A DNA stretch of 54,338 nt. It comes from Ruminococcaceae bacterium FB2012. Its GTDB lineage: Bacteria; Bacillota; Clostridia; Oscillospirales; Ruminococcaceae. Every line of letters starts with the position of its first letter. The stretch's first letter is position 1. Made by a program: the position numbers and the translations under genes. The stretch spans positions 1-54,338 of the forward strand of contig FMXS01000021.1 in assembly GCA_900104495.1 (NCBI GenBank), read 5' to 3'. Below the pieces are notes generated by a model that saw only the letters and a list, made by a program, of their open reading frames with translations, did no database searches and was not told the origin of the DNA. Of the stretch, positions 30,354 to 38,678 are shown piece after piece.

Positions 30354-30650
30354 ATGAGTTGTTATTTCATTATTGACGTATATATCGACGAGAACAAGGG
30401 GCGCGGTGAATATGCGGACTACATCGAAAAAGTCAGACCTATCGTTGAGAGCTTTGGCGGAGAATATCTCGTCCGTTCGGAGAATGTCACTTCGCTGAAC
30501 CCCGACAGAACCCCACAGAGAGTGATAATCATACACTTCCCGTCAAGAGAGAAGCTGAACGAATGCTTTTCATCAAAAGAGTACAGAGAGATAATGAGAA
30601 AGCGCGAAGATAATGTTGATGCGAGAGCGCTGATAGTTGAGCAGACCTGA
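30354..30650 (+). CDS. DUF1330-family protein
   Basis: 98 aa, ferredoxin-like dimeric alpha/beta barrel type. SCYFIIDVYIDENKG and YADYIEKVRPIVESFGGEYL are followed by QRVIIIHFPSREKLNECFSS, as in the DUF1330 family related to antibiotic-biosynthesis monooxygenases. AAGGAG 8 nt upstream supports the ATG. The function of the family is poorly known. Second intact cargo gene of element B, possibly co-transcribed with the next. Confidence 0.8.
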   Translation: MSCYFIIDVYIDENKGRGEYADYIEKVRPIVESFGGEYLVRSENVTSLNPDRTPQRVIIIHFPSREKLNECFSSKEYREIMRKREDNVDARALIVEQT

Positions 30651-30713
30651 AAACAGGAAACTGCCAAAAGATCGTCGGTGGGATTTTTGTAACAGAGCGA
30701 AAGGAGTGCAATT

Positions 30714-31121
30714 ATGTTGCCCGAAGCAGAAAAAATAATGTCCGAGCGGTTCGGCAGGGATACGATCATCGCGCTTGCAACGGCAGAGAACGGAATCCCT
30801 TATGTGCGGTACGTCAACGCCTACTATGAGGACGGTAGGTTCTACATTATCACCTATGCGCTCTCTGACAAAATGAAGCATATCGGTAATGGCTCATCTG
30901 TGGCCATTGCGGGAGAATGGTTCACGGCGCACGGCAGGGGCATTGATCTCGGCTGGTTCGGCAGACCCGAGAACCGCACTATTGCCGAAAAGCTGCGTAC
31001 CGTCTTCTCGGAATGGATAGACAACGGACACAATGATTTCGATGACGAAAACACGATCATTCTGTGTATTAAGCTGACTGACGGCGTGCTGCTTTCCCAT
31101 GGTACGAGATATGAGTTTTAA
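30714..31121 (+). CDS. Pyridoxamine 5'-phosphate oxidase-fold protein
   Basis: 135 aa flavin-binding split-barrel type. The N-terminal ATAENGIPYVRYVNAYYEDG followed by RFYIITYALSDKMKHI is the usual start of general-stress/nitroimidazole-resistance-like members of this fold. AAGGAG upstream. Probable FMN- or F420-like cofactor protein with a redox role; substrate unknown. Confidence 0.82.
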   Translation: MLPEAEKIMSERFGRDTIIALATAENGIPYVRYVNAYYEDGRFYIITYALSDKMKHIGNGSSVAIAGEWFTAHGRGIDLGWFGRPENRTIAEKLRTVFSEWIDNGHNDFDDENTIILCIKLTDGVLLSHGTRYEF

Positions 31122-31239
31122 GGCAATACGTTTAATGAATTGAAGCATCGGTATACAATACAAAAGAACGGCGAAATACTGTTTCGTTTTCCGAGGTTGT
31201 ATTTTATTGTAAATAATGATTGTTAAATACTATGTATCC

Positions 31240-31266
31240 CCGCCCGACCTTAAATCGGGCGGTTCT
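31240..31266. terminator. Bidirectional terminator
   Basis: Stem CCGCCCGA/TCGGGCGG between the convergent PNPOx-like gene and the integrase; TTCTTCTT follows on the plus side. Confidence 0.8.
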
Positions 31267-31268
31267 TC

Positions 31269-32483
31269 TTATCCTGCCAGCATCCTCGAGATAATTTCCG
31301 CCGAGTGTGCCTTGCTTGAAAAATCAAGATGCGAGTATACATCTGCCGTTGTTCGGTAATTTGAGTGACCGAGCCACTCCTGTATCGCTTTCATCGGCAC
31401 GCCGTTTGCAAGGAGCAGCGAGGCGCAGGAATGCCGAAGATCATGGTAGCGGATGTGCCGCAGGCCGTGGGCTTTCAGCAGCTTTGTAAACTGTGTTGTC
31501 ACGAAGTTAGGACGCATCAGCTGTCCAAGTTCGTCAACGCAGACATAGTCATCATATTCGTGAATATACTCCCCTCGGCAGAGACGGCGCTGTTCGTTCT
31601 GATGCTCACGCAGCCGGAGCAGGGCATCCTCCACCTCAGGGATAAGCGGCAGCACACGGTTGCTGGACTCGGTTTTCATACGGTCATACCCAACGACGGA
31701 GATCTTCCCGCCGATCTTCTGCTCCACCACCTTGTGTGCGATCTTTATGATCTTGTTCTTGAGATCAATGTTGCTCCACCGCACACCCAGCACTTCGCTG
31801 CGTCGCAGGGCATAGTAAGACGCGAGCATTATCGGGATGCGTATCGGCGAGTTTTCCGCCGCCCTGAACAGCTCGCCCAGTTCTGCCGGAGAATAGAAAT
31901 CTCCCCGGTAGCGCTCGGCTTTCGGGCGGTCGGCGAAGTCGCAGGGATTGCTGTCGATATACTGATGCTTGACGAGAAATGCGTAAGCTCCGTGTATCAG
32001 TCCGTGAAATCTCTGAATGCTTGACCCTTTCAGACCGAGCTTTGCAAGATGCGAATAGAACCCGTTGAGATCCTCGCCGATCAGATCATAGACCGTCATA
32101 CCCAGCGGTTCAAAATACTTTTGCAGATGCCCGTGACACATGGAGCGGTAGCCGTCCACCGTGGTCGCCTGCAGGCACGGGGCGCGGTGTTCGATCCACT
32201 CGTCGATATAATCACAAAGGGGCAGAGCCATGATGCGGCTCTGCTCCTTTAAAAATTCCTCGGGGTGTTTCATTTTGGAGATCGCTTTCAGCGTCGCCTG
32301 CTGCCGCTTGTTGTAAACGGTCAGCAGCTCGTCGAGAAAGGCTTTGGCGGCTTTCTTGTTTCCTCGCTCCGGCAGGTCGGTGTTCACCCATTTCTGACGG
32401 CGTTTGCCGTCCGGTGAGTGGAGGTTGAGCACCGCATAATACTTGCCGTACTTAGTCTGGAGGCTGCCCGTGATCCGTTTCAC
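31269..32483 (-). CDS. Second tyrosine recombinase of element B
   Basis: 404 aa using GTG at 32483, which lies 8 nt after GGAGG and matches the start chosen for its homologue at 3107; an ATG at 32489 is too close to that site. Whole-length relative of the integrase at 3107-4318: ITGSLQTKYGKYYAVLNLHS, SYYALRRSEVLGV, YHDLRHSCASLL and LGHSNYRTTADVYSHLD. It overlaps the preceding excisionase by 32 nt, as in element A. Confidence 0.94.
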   Translation of the reverse strand: MKRITGSLQTKYGKYYAVLNLHSPDGKRRQKWVNTDLPERGNKKAAKAFLDELLTVYNKRQQATLKAISKMKHPEEFLKEQSRIMALPLCDYIDEWIEHRAPCLQATTVDGYRSMCHGHLQKYFEPLGMTVYDLIGEDLNGFYSHLAKLGLKGSSIQRFHGLIHGAYAFLVKHQYIDSNPCDFADRPKAERYRGDFYSPAELGELFRAAENSPIRIPIMLASYYALRRSEVLGVRWSNIDLKNKIIKIAHKVVEQKIGGKISVVGYDRMKTESSNRVLPLIPEVEDALLRLREHQNEQRRLCRGEYIHEYDDYVCVDELGQLMRPNFVTTQFTKLLKAHGLRHIRYHDLRHSCASLLLANGVPMKAIQEWLGHSNYRTTADVYSHLDFSSKAHSAEIISRMLAG

Positions 32484-32700
32484 AGGCATTACCTCCCCGT
32501 GCGCTGATAAGAAATTCGATGATATTCAGCTTGGGTATTTTTATATTTCTCCCGACCTTGAAGCTGCGGATCTCGCCGCTGCGGACAAGCTGATAGGCCG
32601 CCTGCCGTCCCACGGACAGCATCCTCATCAGCTCCGGCACCCCGACTACATCGGGATAATTCTGAAATATTTTGTTGTATAATGCTTCGGCTTTCGCCAT
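32452..32700 (-). CDS. Excisionase-like MerR-type DNA-binding protein (element B)
   Basis: 82 aa, near-identical in plan to the protein at 4287: VVGVPELMRMLSVGRQAAYQ helix-turn-helix, KVGRNIKIPKLNIIEFL wing, variable tail. GAGGTG precedes the ATG. Forms an operon with the integrase at 31269. Confidence 0.85.
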   Translation of the reverse strand: MAKAEALYNKIFQNYPDVVGVPELMRMLSVGRQAAYQLVRSGEIRSFKVGRNIKIPKLNIIEFLISARGGNACETDHGQPPD

Positions 32701-32788
32701 CGGCTGTCACCTCTCTTTGCTTTTCTGATTTTGATTTGTTTGTTGATTGTGTTGTTCATTCAGATCATTCCTTTCGTTGAAATATTAT

Positions 32789-32887
32789 AAGGGTACGGTG
32801 ATCGCCGTACCCTTGAAAACTATTGGGGTGGAATTTGATTCCGCCCCTTTTGATGGAAAAGATGACGCCCCATTTCAAGACGTCATC
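32789..32887 (-). repeat. Hairpin array upstream of element B xis (three hairpins)
   Basis: Three stem-loops at the position that carries ten in element A. They are AAGGGTACGG/CCGTACCCTT (loop of 6), GGGGTGGA/TCCGCCCC around the 7-nt ATTTGAT, and GATGACG/CGTCATC around a larger loop centred on CATTTCA. Stem sequences are not those of array 1 except the general GGGT-rich first hairpin (compare AAAGGGTGCG at 4617). Looks like a shortened or decayed array. Confidence 0.65.
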
Positions 32888-32903
32888 CTTATAGGTTCGA
32901 TTA

Positions 32904-32987
32904 TTACACCGCCTTCGCTCAAAACTTGAAAAGCATTATACGGCGAAAAAGAGCATTGACAAGCTCAAGGGCTTCGATGAAGAATAG
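32904..32987 (+). pseudogene. Short coding remnant
   Basis: An open stretch ending KLEKHYTAKKSIDKLKGFDE then a stop, with protein-like composition and no start codon. It is followed by another protein-like stretch and an IS fragment. Parent gene not identified. Confidence 0.3.
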
Positions 32988-33034
32988 CATAATAAGGTTA
33001 TTCAGATGCAGGTGCCGCTGTTCAACCCGGAGAC

Positions 33035-33157
33035 CTACGGTACGGCGCCATTCCACTTGCTTACTATCGTGTATTCTTCTTTCTGATAGATCTCATCTAT
33101 AACATTGCTCAGTACTCTGACAGGTGAGCTTTCTTCGATGTAGATCTCATAATTCAT
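33035..33157 (-). pseudogene. IS transposase N-terminal remnant
   Basis: The ATG at 33157 opens 40 codons reading MNYEIYIEESSPVRVLSNVI, like the N-terminus of IS1182-type DDE transposases (pattern of aromatic residue, then VRLLS-like). It stops after VSKWNGAVP. No catalytic domain is left. Marks past insertion at the frayed end of element B. Confidence 0.5.
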
Positions 33158-33169
33158 ATTAAGACGCAC

Positions 33170-33198
33170 TTGACAATTTCTCATTTTTGTGGTACAAT
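33170..33198 (+). promoter_or_regulatory. Strong orphan sigma-70 promoter
   Basis: TTGACA and TACAAT with exactly 17-bp spacing, plus strand. No gene follows; a terminator starts about 50 nt later. The -10 region lies in one arm of an inverted repeat (TTTTTGTGGTACAAT against ATTATACCACAAAAA at 33230-33245). Confidence 0.65.
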
Positions 33199-33205
33199 CC
33201 TTTCG

Positions 33206-33318
33206 TTGGTTTAATGGTTTTTGCAATTATATTATACCACAAAAAGAAGAGCTTGGCACTACATTTCAGGTCTGTGCCAGGCTCTTTTTCTTTGTTGGGG
33301 CTGCAACAGCCCCTTTTT
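33206..33318 (+). ncRNA. Candidate small RNA between promoter and terminators
   Basis: The orphan promoter at 33170 would start a transcript near 33205, running to terminators at 33247-33291 (13-bp stem AAGAGCTTGGCAC with GTGCCAGGCTCTT, T-run) or 33297-33318 (GGGGCTG-CAA-CAGCCCC, TTTTT). Predicted length is about 85-113 nt. No open frame of note. It may equally be a relic of the IS element. Confidence 0.4.
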
Positions 33319-33335
33319 GTGTGCTTCAGCATACA

Positions 33336-33371
33336 AGCAAAACCCCGTTTGTTTTTGATCCGGACGGGGTT
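33336..33371 (-). terminator. Terminator of the adenylate cyclase gene
   Basis: Stem AACCCCGT/ACGGGGTT followed on the minus strand by TTGCTTG, 25 nt beyond the cyclase stop. Confidence 0.7.
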
Positions 33372-33396
33372 GAGTGTTTGTGAAAATATAGTTTCC

Positions 33397-36300
33397 TTAT
33401 TGCTGTTTAAGTTCTTTGAGCGAATAAACATGTACATCTTTTGACTTGCCTTTGAGCGACAGGTCACCGATAGATTCGACCTCTACCCTGTCCTTGACTC
33501 TGTCATAAACATTCTGGCTTATCAGTATCTGCCCTTTCTTCGCATTTGATTCAAGCCTTGCGGCTGTGTTGACCGTGTCACCGATAGCGGTATAGTCCAT
33601 TCTTATACTGCAGCCGATATTGCCAACGACTGCATTGCCGCAGTTGATACCCACTCCGAAGCCTACGGAGAGGCCGTAGGTTTCAAGGAATCTCTTTTCA
33701 AGCTCTGCACCGGCGTTTACTATTTCTAAGGCAGTCATCAAAGCTTTGTAAACATAGTCATCAAGGTCGAACGGAGCATTGAATACAGCCATGGTAGCGT
33801 CACCTATGAACTTGTCGAGCGTTCCGCCGTTGTTGAAAATGGCATTGGTCGTAAGTTCAAAATAGCTGTTAAGGATCTCAACGACCTGTTCGGGCGGAAG
33901 CTTTTCCGACATTGTGGTAAAGCCTCTTATGTCAACAAAAAGCACCGCGACATCTCTGCTCTCACTGCTTAATGATATGTCCTTTGCGCCGTTTTTGGTT
34001 ATCTCTTCAACCACCTGCGGAGCAACATACTTTTTGAATGTATCAGCGATACGCTGGTTTCTTCTCTTGAAAGACAGCATTACAAAGATAACATACATCA
34101 TAAGCTGCATCATTACGAACATCACATAAAGCTTGAAATACCAGTACTCGTACATTGCAGCTTCTTTTTCGATCGGGATGATATTTTCCTTTATGACCTC
34201 GCCTGTCAGATCGTCGATCACGCATACATGCAGGTCATATTCTCCGTAAGCCAGATTTGTAAATGTAAGCGGAGTTATCTCGTTCTGATAGCAGGTTATA
34301 CCGTCATCTTTAGAGCCCTCGAGATAATAGTGAATGCGAGGATTGGAGAGCGAGAAATTGTTCACGGAGATATTAAGTACGATCCTTCGTGTCTCTGACG
34401 GGATGACCCATTTGCCGTCAGACTGATCCAGAGCCTTACCGTCAGCCTCAATTGATTTCAGATGCATCTGGTATTCTCCCCTGTCGGTGCCGTAGTTCTC
34501 GGCAGATATCATTCTTAAACCGTCGGTGCAGCAAAGGCAGAGGTAACCGCCCTCCATAATGTTCCACGAATTGGCTGTGAAAGTAGTATTAAGTCCCCAG
34601 CTCTCATTTAGCAGAGTGCAGGTGTATTCCTTGTCCTCGATCAGTTTTTCCTCAGAGACGATGAACAGACCCGCACTGGAGGTGATATAGCAGTTTCCGC
34701 TTTCAGAGATGAGAATGTCATAATTGTTTGAATAAGGAAAATTCTTCAGTCTTCTGACCTTTCCTCCCTCGTCATAGTACAGACCGTTGCTCGATACATA
34801 GAGATATCCGCCCTTACAGGGCACTATCCTTAGTATTACCGCAGTTTCAAGGCCCTCCTCAACACCGATATGACCGGCTACTCTGTCATTTTTGATTATG
34901 TAGATACCGTCGCCGTCAGATGCAGCAAGCACCGCACCGTCATCTCTTTCGATCATAGAAAGGATATAACGGTTGTTGAGTCCGTCGCTGTCGGACAGCA
35001 AAAGCTCGGGTTTGCCGTCACGCAGGAATGTCAGTCCCATGTTAGAGGCAATAAGTATTCGTCCGTCAGACAGCTCGGTGACCGAGCGGAACTTCATTCC
35101 ACTGAGCTCCTCATATTTTGAGCTTATGCATTCGGTCTTACCGTTAACTGTGATACGAACCAGACCGTTATGACCATAGGTCGATATCCAGATGTTCCCT
35201 TTCGAGTCCTTATATATGTTACGGATCCTGTCTTCTTTCAGGAGTCTGGTCGCATCGTTTTCTATTGTCCGATTGTTTTTGCTGTCAATTAAAACAAGTC
35301 CGCTGTCAGTGCCGACATAGAGCTTATCGGCGTCCTTGAGCACGGCATTGACTACCTTAGCAGGCAGCTTGGCGCTGCTGAAAAGATTTTTGAACGGGGT
35401 CTTGGAATACTTCATTAGTCCGTGCTTGCTTGAAGCAAACCAGACATTTCCCTGTTCGTCGACGCAGACATCACTGACCGCTCCGTTATAATCAGAGATA
35501 GTCAGGTCTGTCGCAGTGTCGGAGGAACAGTCTAAAAATCCGAGACCGTTCTCACAGCAGTAAAACAATCCTCCGCTTGAAGCGTCGTACCTGAGGCGGT
35601 TGCAGTATTCGGAGTTTCCAAGCGTTAGCTTTCCGAGCTTTTCAAGCGTCTCACCGTTCACGCTGAACTTTTCAACATAAGCAGTGCTTGTTCCGACATA
35701 AAGGATATTTTCTGTTTTTGCTGCAACGCGGAAATCAGAACCTTCCGTGCTGCACTTCTCTGTTGAAATGAGCATATCATTCTTCTCAAGGAACAGAGTT
35801 CCGCTGTTGGTAACGCCAACGATAAGTCCGTCATCGAAGGGAACAAGAGACTGAACATGAACGACATTCTTCCATTCGTTATATGTCTTAACAGCACCGT
35901 CTGTTGTTATCTTTGAGAATGAAAGCGCTGTTCCCACATAGATGCATCCGTCCGAGCCTTCACAGATAGCTCTGATCGAATCCGAGTCAAGACCGTTTGC
36001 CGTATTGAAAAGAGTGCTGCTGCCGTCAGCAGGGTCATAGCAGACGATACCGCTGTCATTGGAGCCGATCCAGAGTCTGCCTTTTGAATCTACAAACAGT
36101 TCCTTGACAGTCCTGATGCTTTCGTGGATCTTAACTTCATCAAACTTTATGCCGTCATACATATAAAGTCCCGCATAGGTACCGACCCAAAGATAGCCGT
36201 CATTGGTCTGCGCAACCGCATTCACCGAGGAATTGGATAATCCGTCCTTGCCGCTGTAAGCAACAGTCTCATAGTCAATGTCAAAGCCCTGAGCTTCTGC

Positions 36301-36948
36301 TCTGATATCAACCGAAGAAACAGTAACAGCACTCAGCGCCAGAACAATTGCTGCAGCACCTGCAGTGATCTTAGAAGCCTTGCCGTGCTTTTCACCCAGT
36401 AAATACTTTAATACCCTGAGAATAAACAATGCCGCAAAAAGTGAGACAACTCTGTCGGGAAGATCGACGAATGCTTCGGCGGCAATGGTATTGAACCATT
36501 CCAAGCTAACATTCATATCGAGCGTATCTTTAAGAGCGTCACCCCACACATTACCGGTGCTGCCATTGTTAAGCGCAAAGTTTATCGGTATGCAGACAGC
36601 GGTGGAAACGACTCCCGTTAACAGAGCTATCGACACTGTAAAGAGCTTGTCTTTCAGCTTTTTCCTGGTCATAAACAGGCCGACAATGACCGCTGTCATT
36701 ATTGCGGCAAAGCAATAAACAAGGGAATTGCCGCTTATCAGCCACACTGTGACCGACGAACCGACTGCTGACAGTACTCCCGCAGCAACACCGAGTTCAA
36801 CAGCCGCAGCCATTGTTCCTATCGTATCCAGCCAGAATGGGAGCTGCAAATACTTTGAAAGAAAAAACAGCCCGACATCGAGTGCGGCAAAAACGATAAT
36901 AAGAATGACGTTCTTTATATTAAAGTCAAATAACAGTCTTTTTTTCAT
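33397..36948 (-). CDS. Receptor-type class III adenylate cyclase with extracytoplasmic beta-propeller
   Basis: 1183 aa; AAAGGAG 9 nt before the ATG. Residues 1-~210 hold five or six membrane helices resembling a substrate-binding membrane module. Residues ~230-830 are beta-propeller blades of the two-component-regulator type (GLSNSSVNAVAQTNDGYLWV; WVGT and WIGS repeats), and ~840-940 a Y_Y_Y-like Ig domain. A membrane helix follows (~955-980), then the catalytic domain: LFVDIRGFTTMSE with the metal Asp, DKFIGDATMAVF (Lys) and MDYTAIGDTVNTAARLE (Asp). That Lys/Asp pair predicts ATP, so cAMP. The propeller would sense an external ligand, possibly a glycan as in hybrid two-component systems. Probably a host gene. 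Confidence 0.9.
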   Translation of the reverse strand: MKKRLLFDFNIKNVILIIVFAALDVGLFFLSKYLQLPFWLDTIGTMAAAVELGVAAGVLSAVGSSVTVWLISGNSLVYCFAAIMTAVIVGLFMTRKKLKDKLFTVSIALLTGVVSTAVCIPINFALNNGSTGNVWGDALKDTLDMNVSLEWFNTIAAEAFVDLPDRVVSLFAALFILRVLKYLLGEKHGKASKITAGAAAIVLALSAVTVSSVDIRAEAQGFDIDYETVAYSGKDGLSNSSVNAVAQTNDGYLWVGTYAGLYMYDGIKFDEVKIHESIRTVKELFVDSKGRLWIGSNDSGIVCYDPADGSSTLFNTANGLDSDSIRAICEGSDGCIYVGTALSFSKITTDGAVKTYNEWKNVVHVQSLVPFDDGLIVGVTNSGTLFLEKNDMLISTEKCSTEGSDFRVAAKTENILYVGTSTAYVEKFSVNGETLEKLGKLTLGNSEYCNRLRYDASSGGLFYCCENGLGFLDCSSDTATDLTISDYNGAVSDVCVDEQGNVWFASSKHGLMKYSKTPFKNLFSSAKLPAKVVNAVLKDADKLYVGTDSGLVLIDSKNNRTIENDATRLLKEDRIRNIYKDSKGNIWISTYGHNGLVRITVNGKTECISSKYEELSGMKFRSVTELSDGRILIASNMGLTFLRDGKPELLLSDSDGLNNRYILSMIERDDGAVLAASDGDGIYIIKNDRVAGHIGVEEGLETAVILRIVPCKGGYLYVSSNGLYYDEGGKVRRLKNFPYSNNYDILISESGNCYITSSAGLFIVSEEKLIEDKEYTCTLLNESWGLNTTFTANSWNIMEGGYLCLCCTDGLRMISAENYGTDRGEYQMHLKSIEADGKALDQSDGKWVIPSETRRIVLNISVNNFSLSNPRIHYYLEGSKDDGITCYQNEITPLTFTNLAYGEYDLHVCVIDDLTGEVIKENIIPIEKEAAMYEYWYFKLYVMFVMMQLMMYVIFVMLSFKRRNQRIADTFKKYVAPQVVEEITKNGAKDISLSSESRDVAVLFVDIRGFTTMSEKLPPEQVVEILNSYFELTTNAIFNNGGTLDKFIGDATMAVFNAPFDLDDYVYKALMTALEIVNAGAELEKRFLETYGLSVGFGVGINCGNAVVGNIGCSIRMDYTAIGDTVNTAARLESNAKKGQILISQNVYDRVKDRVEVESIGDLSLKGKSKDVHVYSLKELKQQ

Positions 36949-37268
36949 AAGCTTTTCTCCTTTGTCCGAATACAGCTTGTGAAGTTATGAGAATTATTAA
37001 GGCAACACCGCATTTCTGCGGATATTGAGTACACATTCAGTATAGCACATTCCATAAGAATTTGCAACGAAAATCACATTTTTTCACAATATTTTTGTAT
37101 AATATCCCAAGGAATTGACTTCGCAAAAGAAAACCTCGAGTCTGTCAGAATATCAGGCTCGGATCACGGTCTGCTACCTTATCGTTAGTTTGGATTCAAC
37201 ACTCTCATCATACGGTTTCTCCCGCTTTATCCGTTTATTTCTTACATACTTAGGAAGGCTTACCTTGA

Positions 37269-37514
37269 CAGGGTAATGTAGGTGTATATGGCGGGAATTG
37301 CGGATTTATAATCAGTGGTGTCCTCGGCGGAAACGACACGACTGCATCTTCCTTCTCGGATACTGCGCTGACGCTAAACGGAGCGACCATCAACACTTCT
37401 GTGACAGTGGGCTCCTATGCTCCTCTGATCATATGGTCATTTAAGACCGATTTGTGCGAGGCATACAGATTTGAAAAATGGACAGGGATATGGTGTCTGC
37501 ATGAAAACGCATAA
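37269..37514 (+). pseudogene. Protein-like remnant in a degenerate region
   Basis: The 720-bp gap after the cyclase gene contains one 81-codon open stretch without a start codon. It includes GGNCGFIISGVLGGNDTTAS and ends KWTGIWCLHENA. Composition is protein-like but the family is not recognised. The rest of the gap holds no gene that I can support; the part next to 36948 should hold the cyclase promoter. Confidence 0.3.
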
Positions 37515-37614
37515 AGGCTGCGTACAGAAGGACGAGGGCATATCTCAGGCGCAGGCAGCGAAACGCAGGCAGCGGCTCACGGTGAGTCTGTCAGATAAGT
37601 GAGGAATAAGTCAG

Positions 37615-37647
37615 AAAAAAGCCGGGTCTGAACAATGTCAGCCCGGC
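37615..37647 (-). terminator. Terminator of the sortase-anchored gene
   Basis: Stem GCCGGG..CTGA/TCAG..CCCGGC with TTTTTT on the minus-strand side. Confidence 0.8.
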
Positions 37648-37668
37648 CAAAAGCGTTTGCGCTGCGGT

Positions 37669-38424
37669 TTATTTGTTCTTTTTCCTTGCCAGGATGACCG
37701 CCGCTGCTGCCAGGCCGGCGAGGCCGATGGCTGCGGCTGCGCCTGTGTCCGGGTTGACGTCCTTTTCCCGGGGGGCGGTTTCTGCCGGAGTCTCGGCGTT
37801 CTTTGTCCAGACAGCGTAGATCTCTGTATCATCTGCGGGCATTCTTTCGGGGATAGGCTGAGACCAGCCTGCAAAGGTATAGCCGTCCTTGACGGGGTCG
37901 GCGGGAGGAGTGATCTCCTCGCCCCAGTGAAGGGTGATGTTCTCTATTAGGCTGTCATCCTCGTCAAGCAGGCTGAGGGTGGCGTATTCATCCGATTCCG
38001 TATCGGCATTGATCCAGATCCAGTCGGAAACAGCTTCGCCGCTGCGGACGCGCACCTGATAGCTGCCTGCTTCGGTAAAGGAAACAAGACCGTCCCGGGT
38101 GAGAGTGATGCCCTTGTCCTCCCGGGCCTCCCAGGTGTACCTGACTCTGATCGCCTTGCCGGTGCCGTCATAGGCGTTTACCATAAGGCGCTTGTGGGAG
38201 GGGTAGGTCTCCGAGCTTCCCTCGGCCCCGTTATCGGGAGGATACGCCTCTCTCGGGCGCTCTATACGGTCGGGCTCAGCACCCACAAGACCGTTATAGC
38301 TGTAACCGATGATAAAGCGTGTGTTCGCGTCGGCCTCGGTATACTGTGTGGTCTCCGATGATCCCGTAGGGTCGGAATCATCACCTTTTTCAAACACTGT
38401 AAGCTTTATCAAGTTTGAATACAC
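37669..38424 (-). pseudogene. C-terminal part of a sortase-anchored surface protein
   Basis: 251 codons from a GTG, but the same frame continues protein-like and open to about 38541 (RWFHVRIKATNILNEY) with no good start or signal peptide. So the 5' part is missing. It has an Ig-like segment (SFTEAGSYQVRVRSGEAVSD), an InlB-type repeat (DGYTFAGWSQPIPE), then NPDTG, a hydrophobic helix (AAAAIGLAGLAAAAVILA) and RKKNK, a sortase signal of the NPxTG kind. It cannot be exported as it stands. Likely a donor or relic of a larger surface protein. Confidence 0.7.
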
Positions 38425-38621
38425 ATATTCATTCAGAATGTTTGTGGCTTTGATTCTGACATGGAACCACCTTTCTATCGGTCTGTCAGATGCAGTGAGC
38501 TTATATACTTTATTATACCATATTGCGGCAATTAGTCAAACGGGATCAACTTAAAAACAGAACTTTTAAAATTATACAAAACCCGGATATTCCCGGGTGT
38601 TCTCGGTCCTGAGACAGACAT

Positions 38622-38651
38622 AAAGCCCCGGATGCGATCCCGGGGCTTTTT
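38622..38651. terminator. Bidirectional terminator
   Basis: A 10-bp stem AAAGCCCCGG/CCGGGGCTTT with T-runs; 28 nt from the stop of the gene at 38679. A second hairpin (ACCCGG/CCGGGT) lies at 38581-38598. Confidence 0.85.
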
Positions 38652-38678
38652 CAGGTCTGACTGCCTTTACAGCCGGTA

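Noticed and set aside
32890..32902. Possible right attachment site of element B (GGTTCGATT, as in the tRNA-Trp T arm)
   Set aside because: Only nine bases match and the tRNA tail does not follow; such a match is expected by chance.
33187..33467. Small frames on both strands around the orphan promoter
   Set aside because: They cross strong terminator hairpins and have no ribosome sites.
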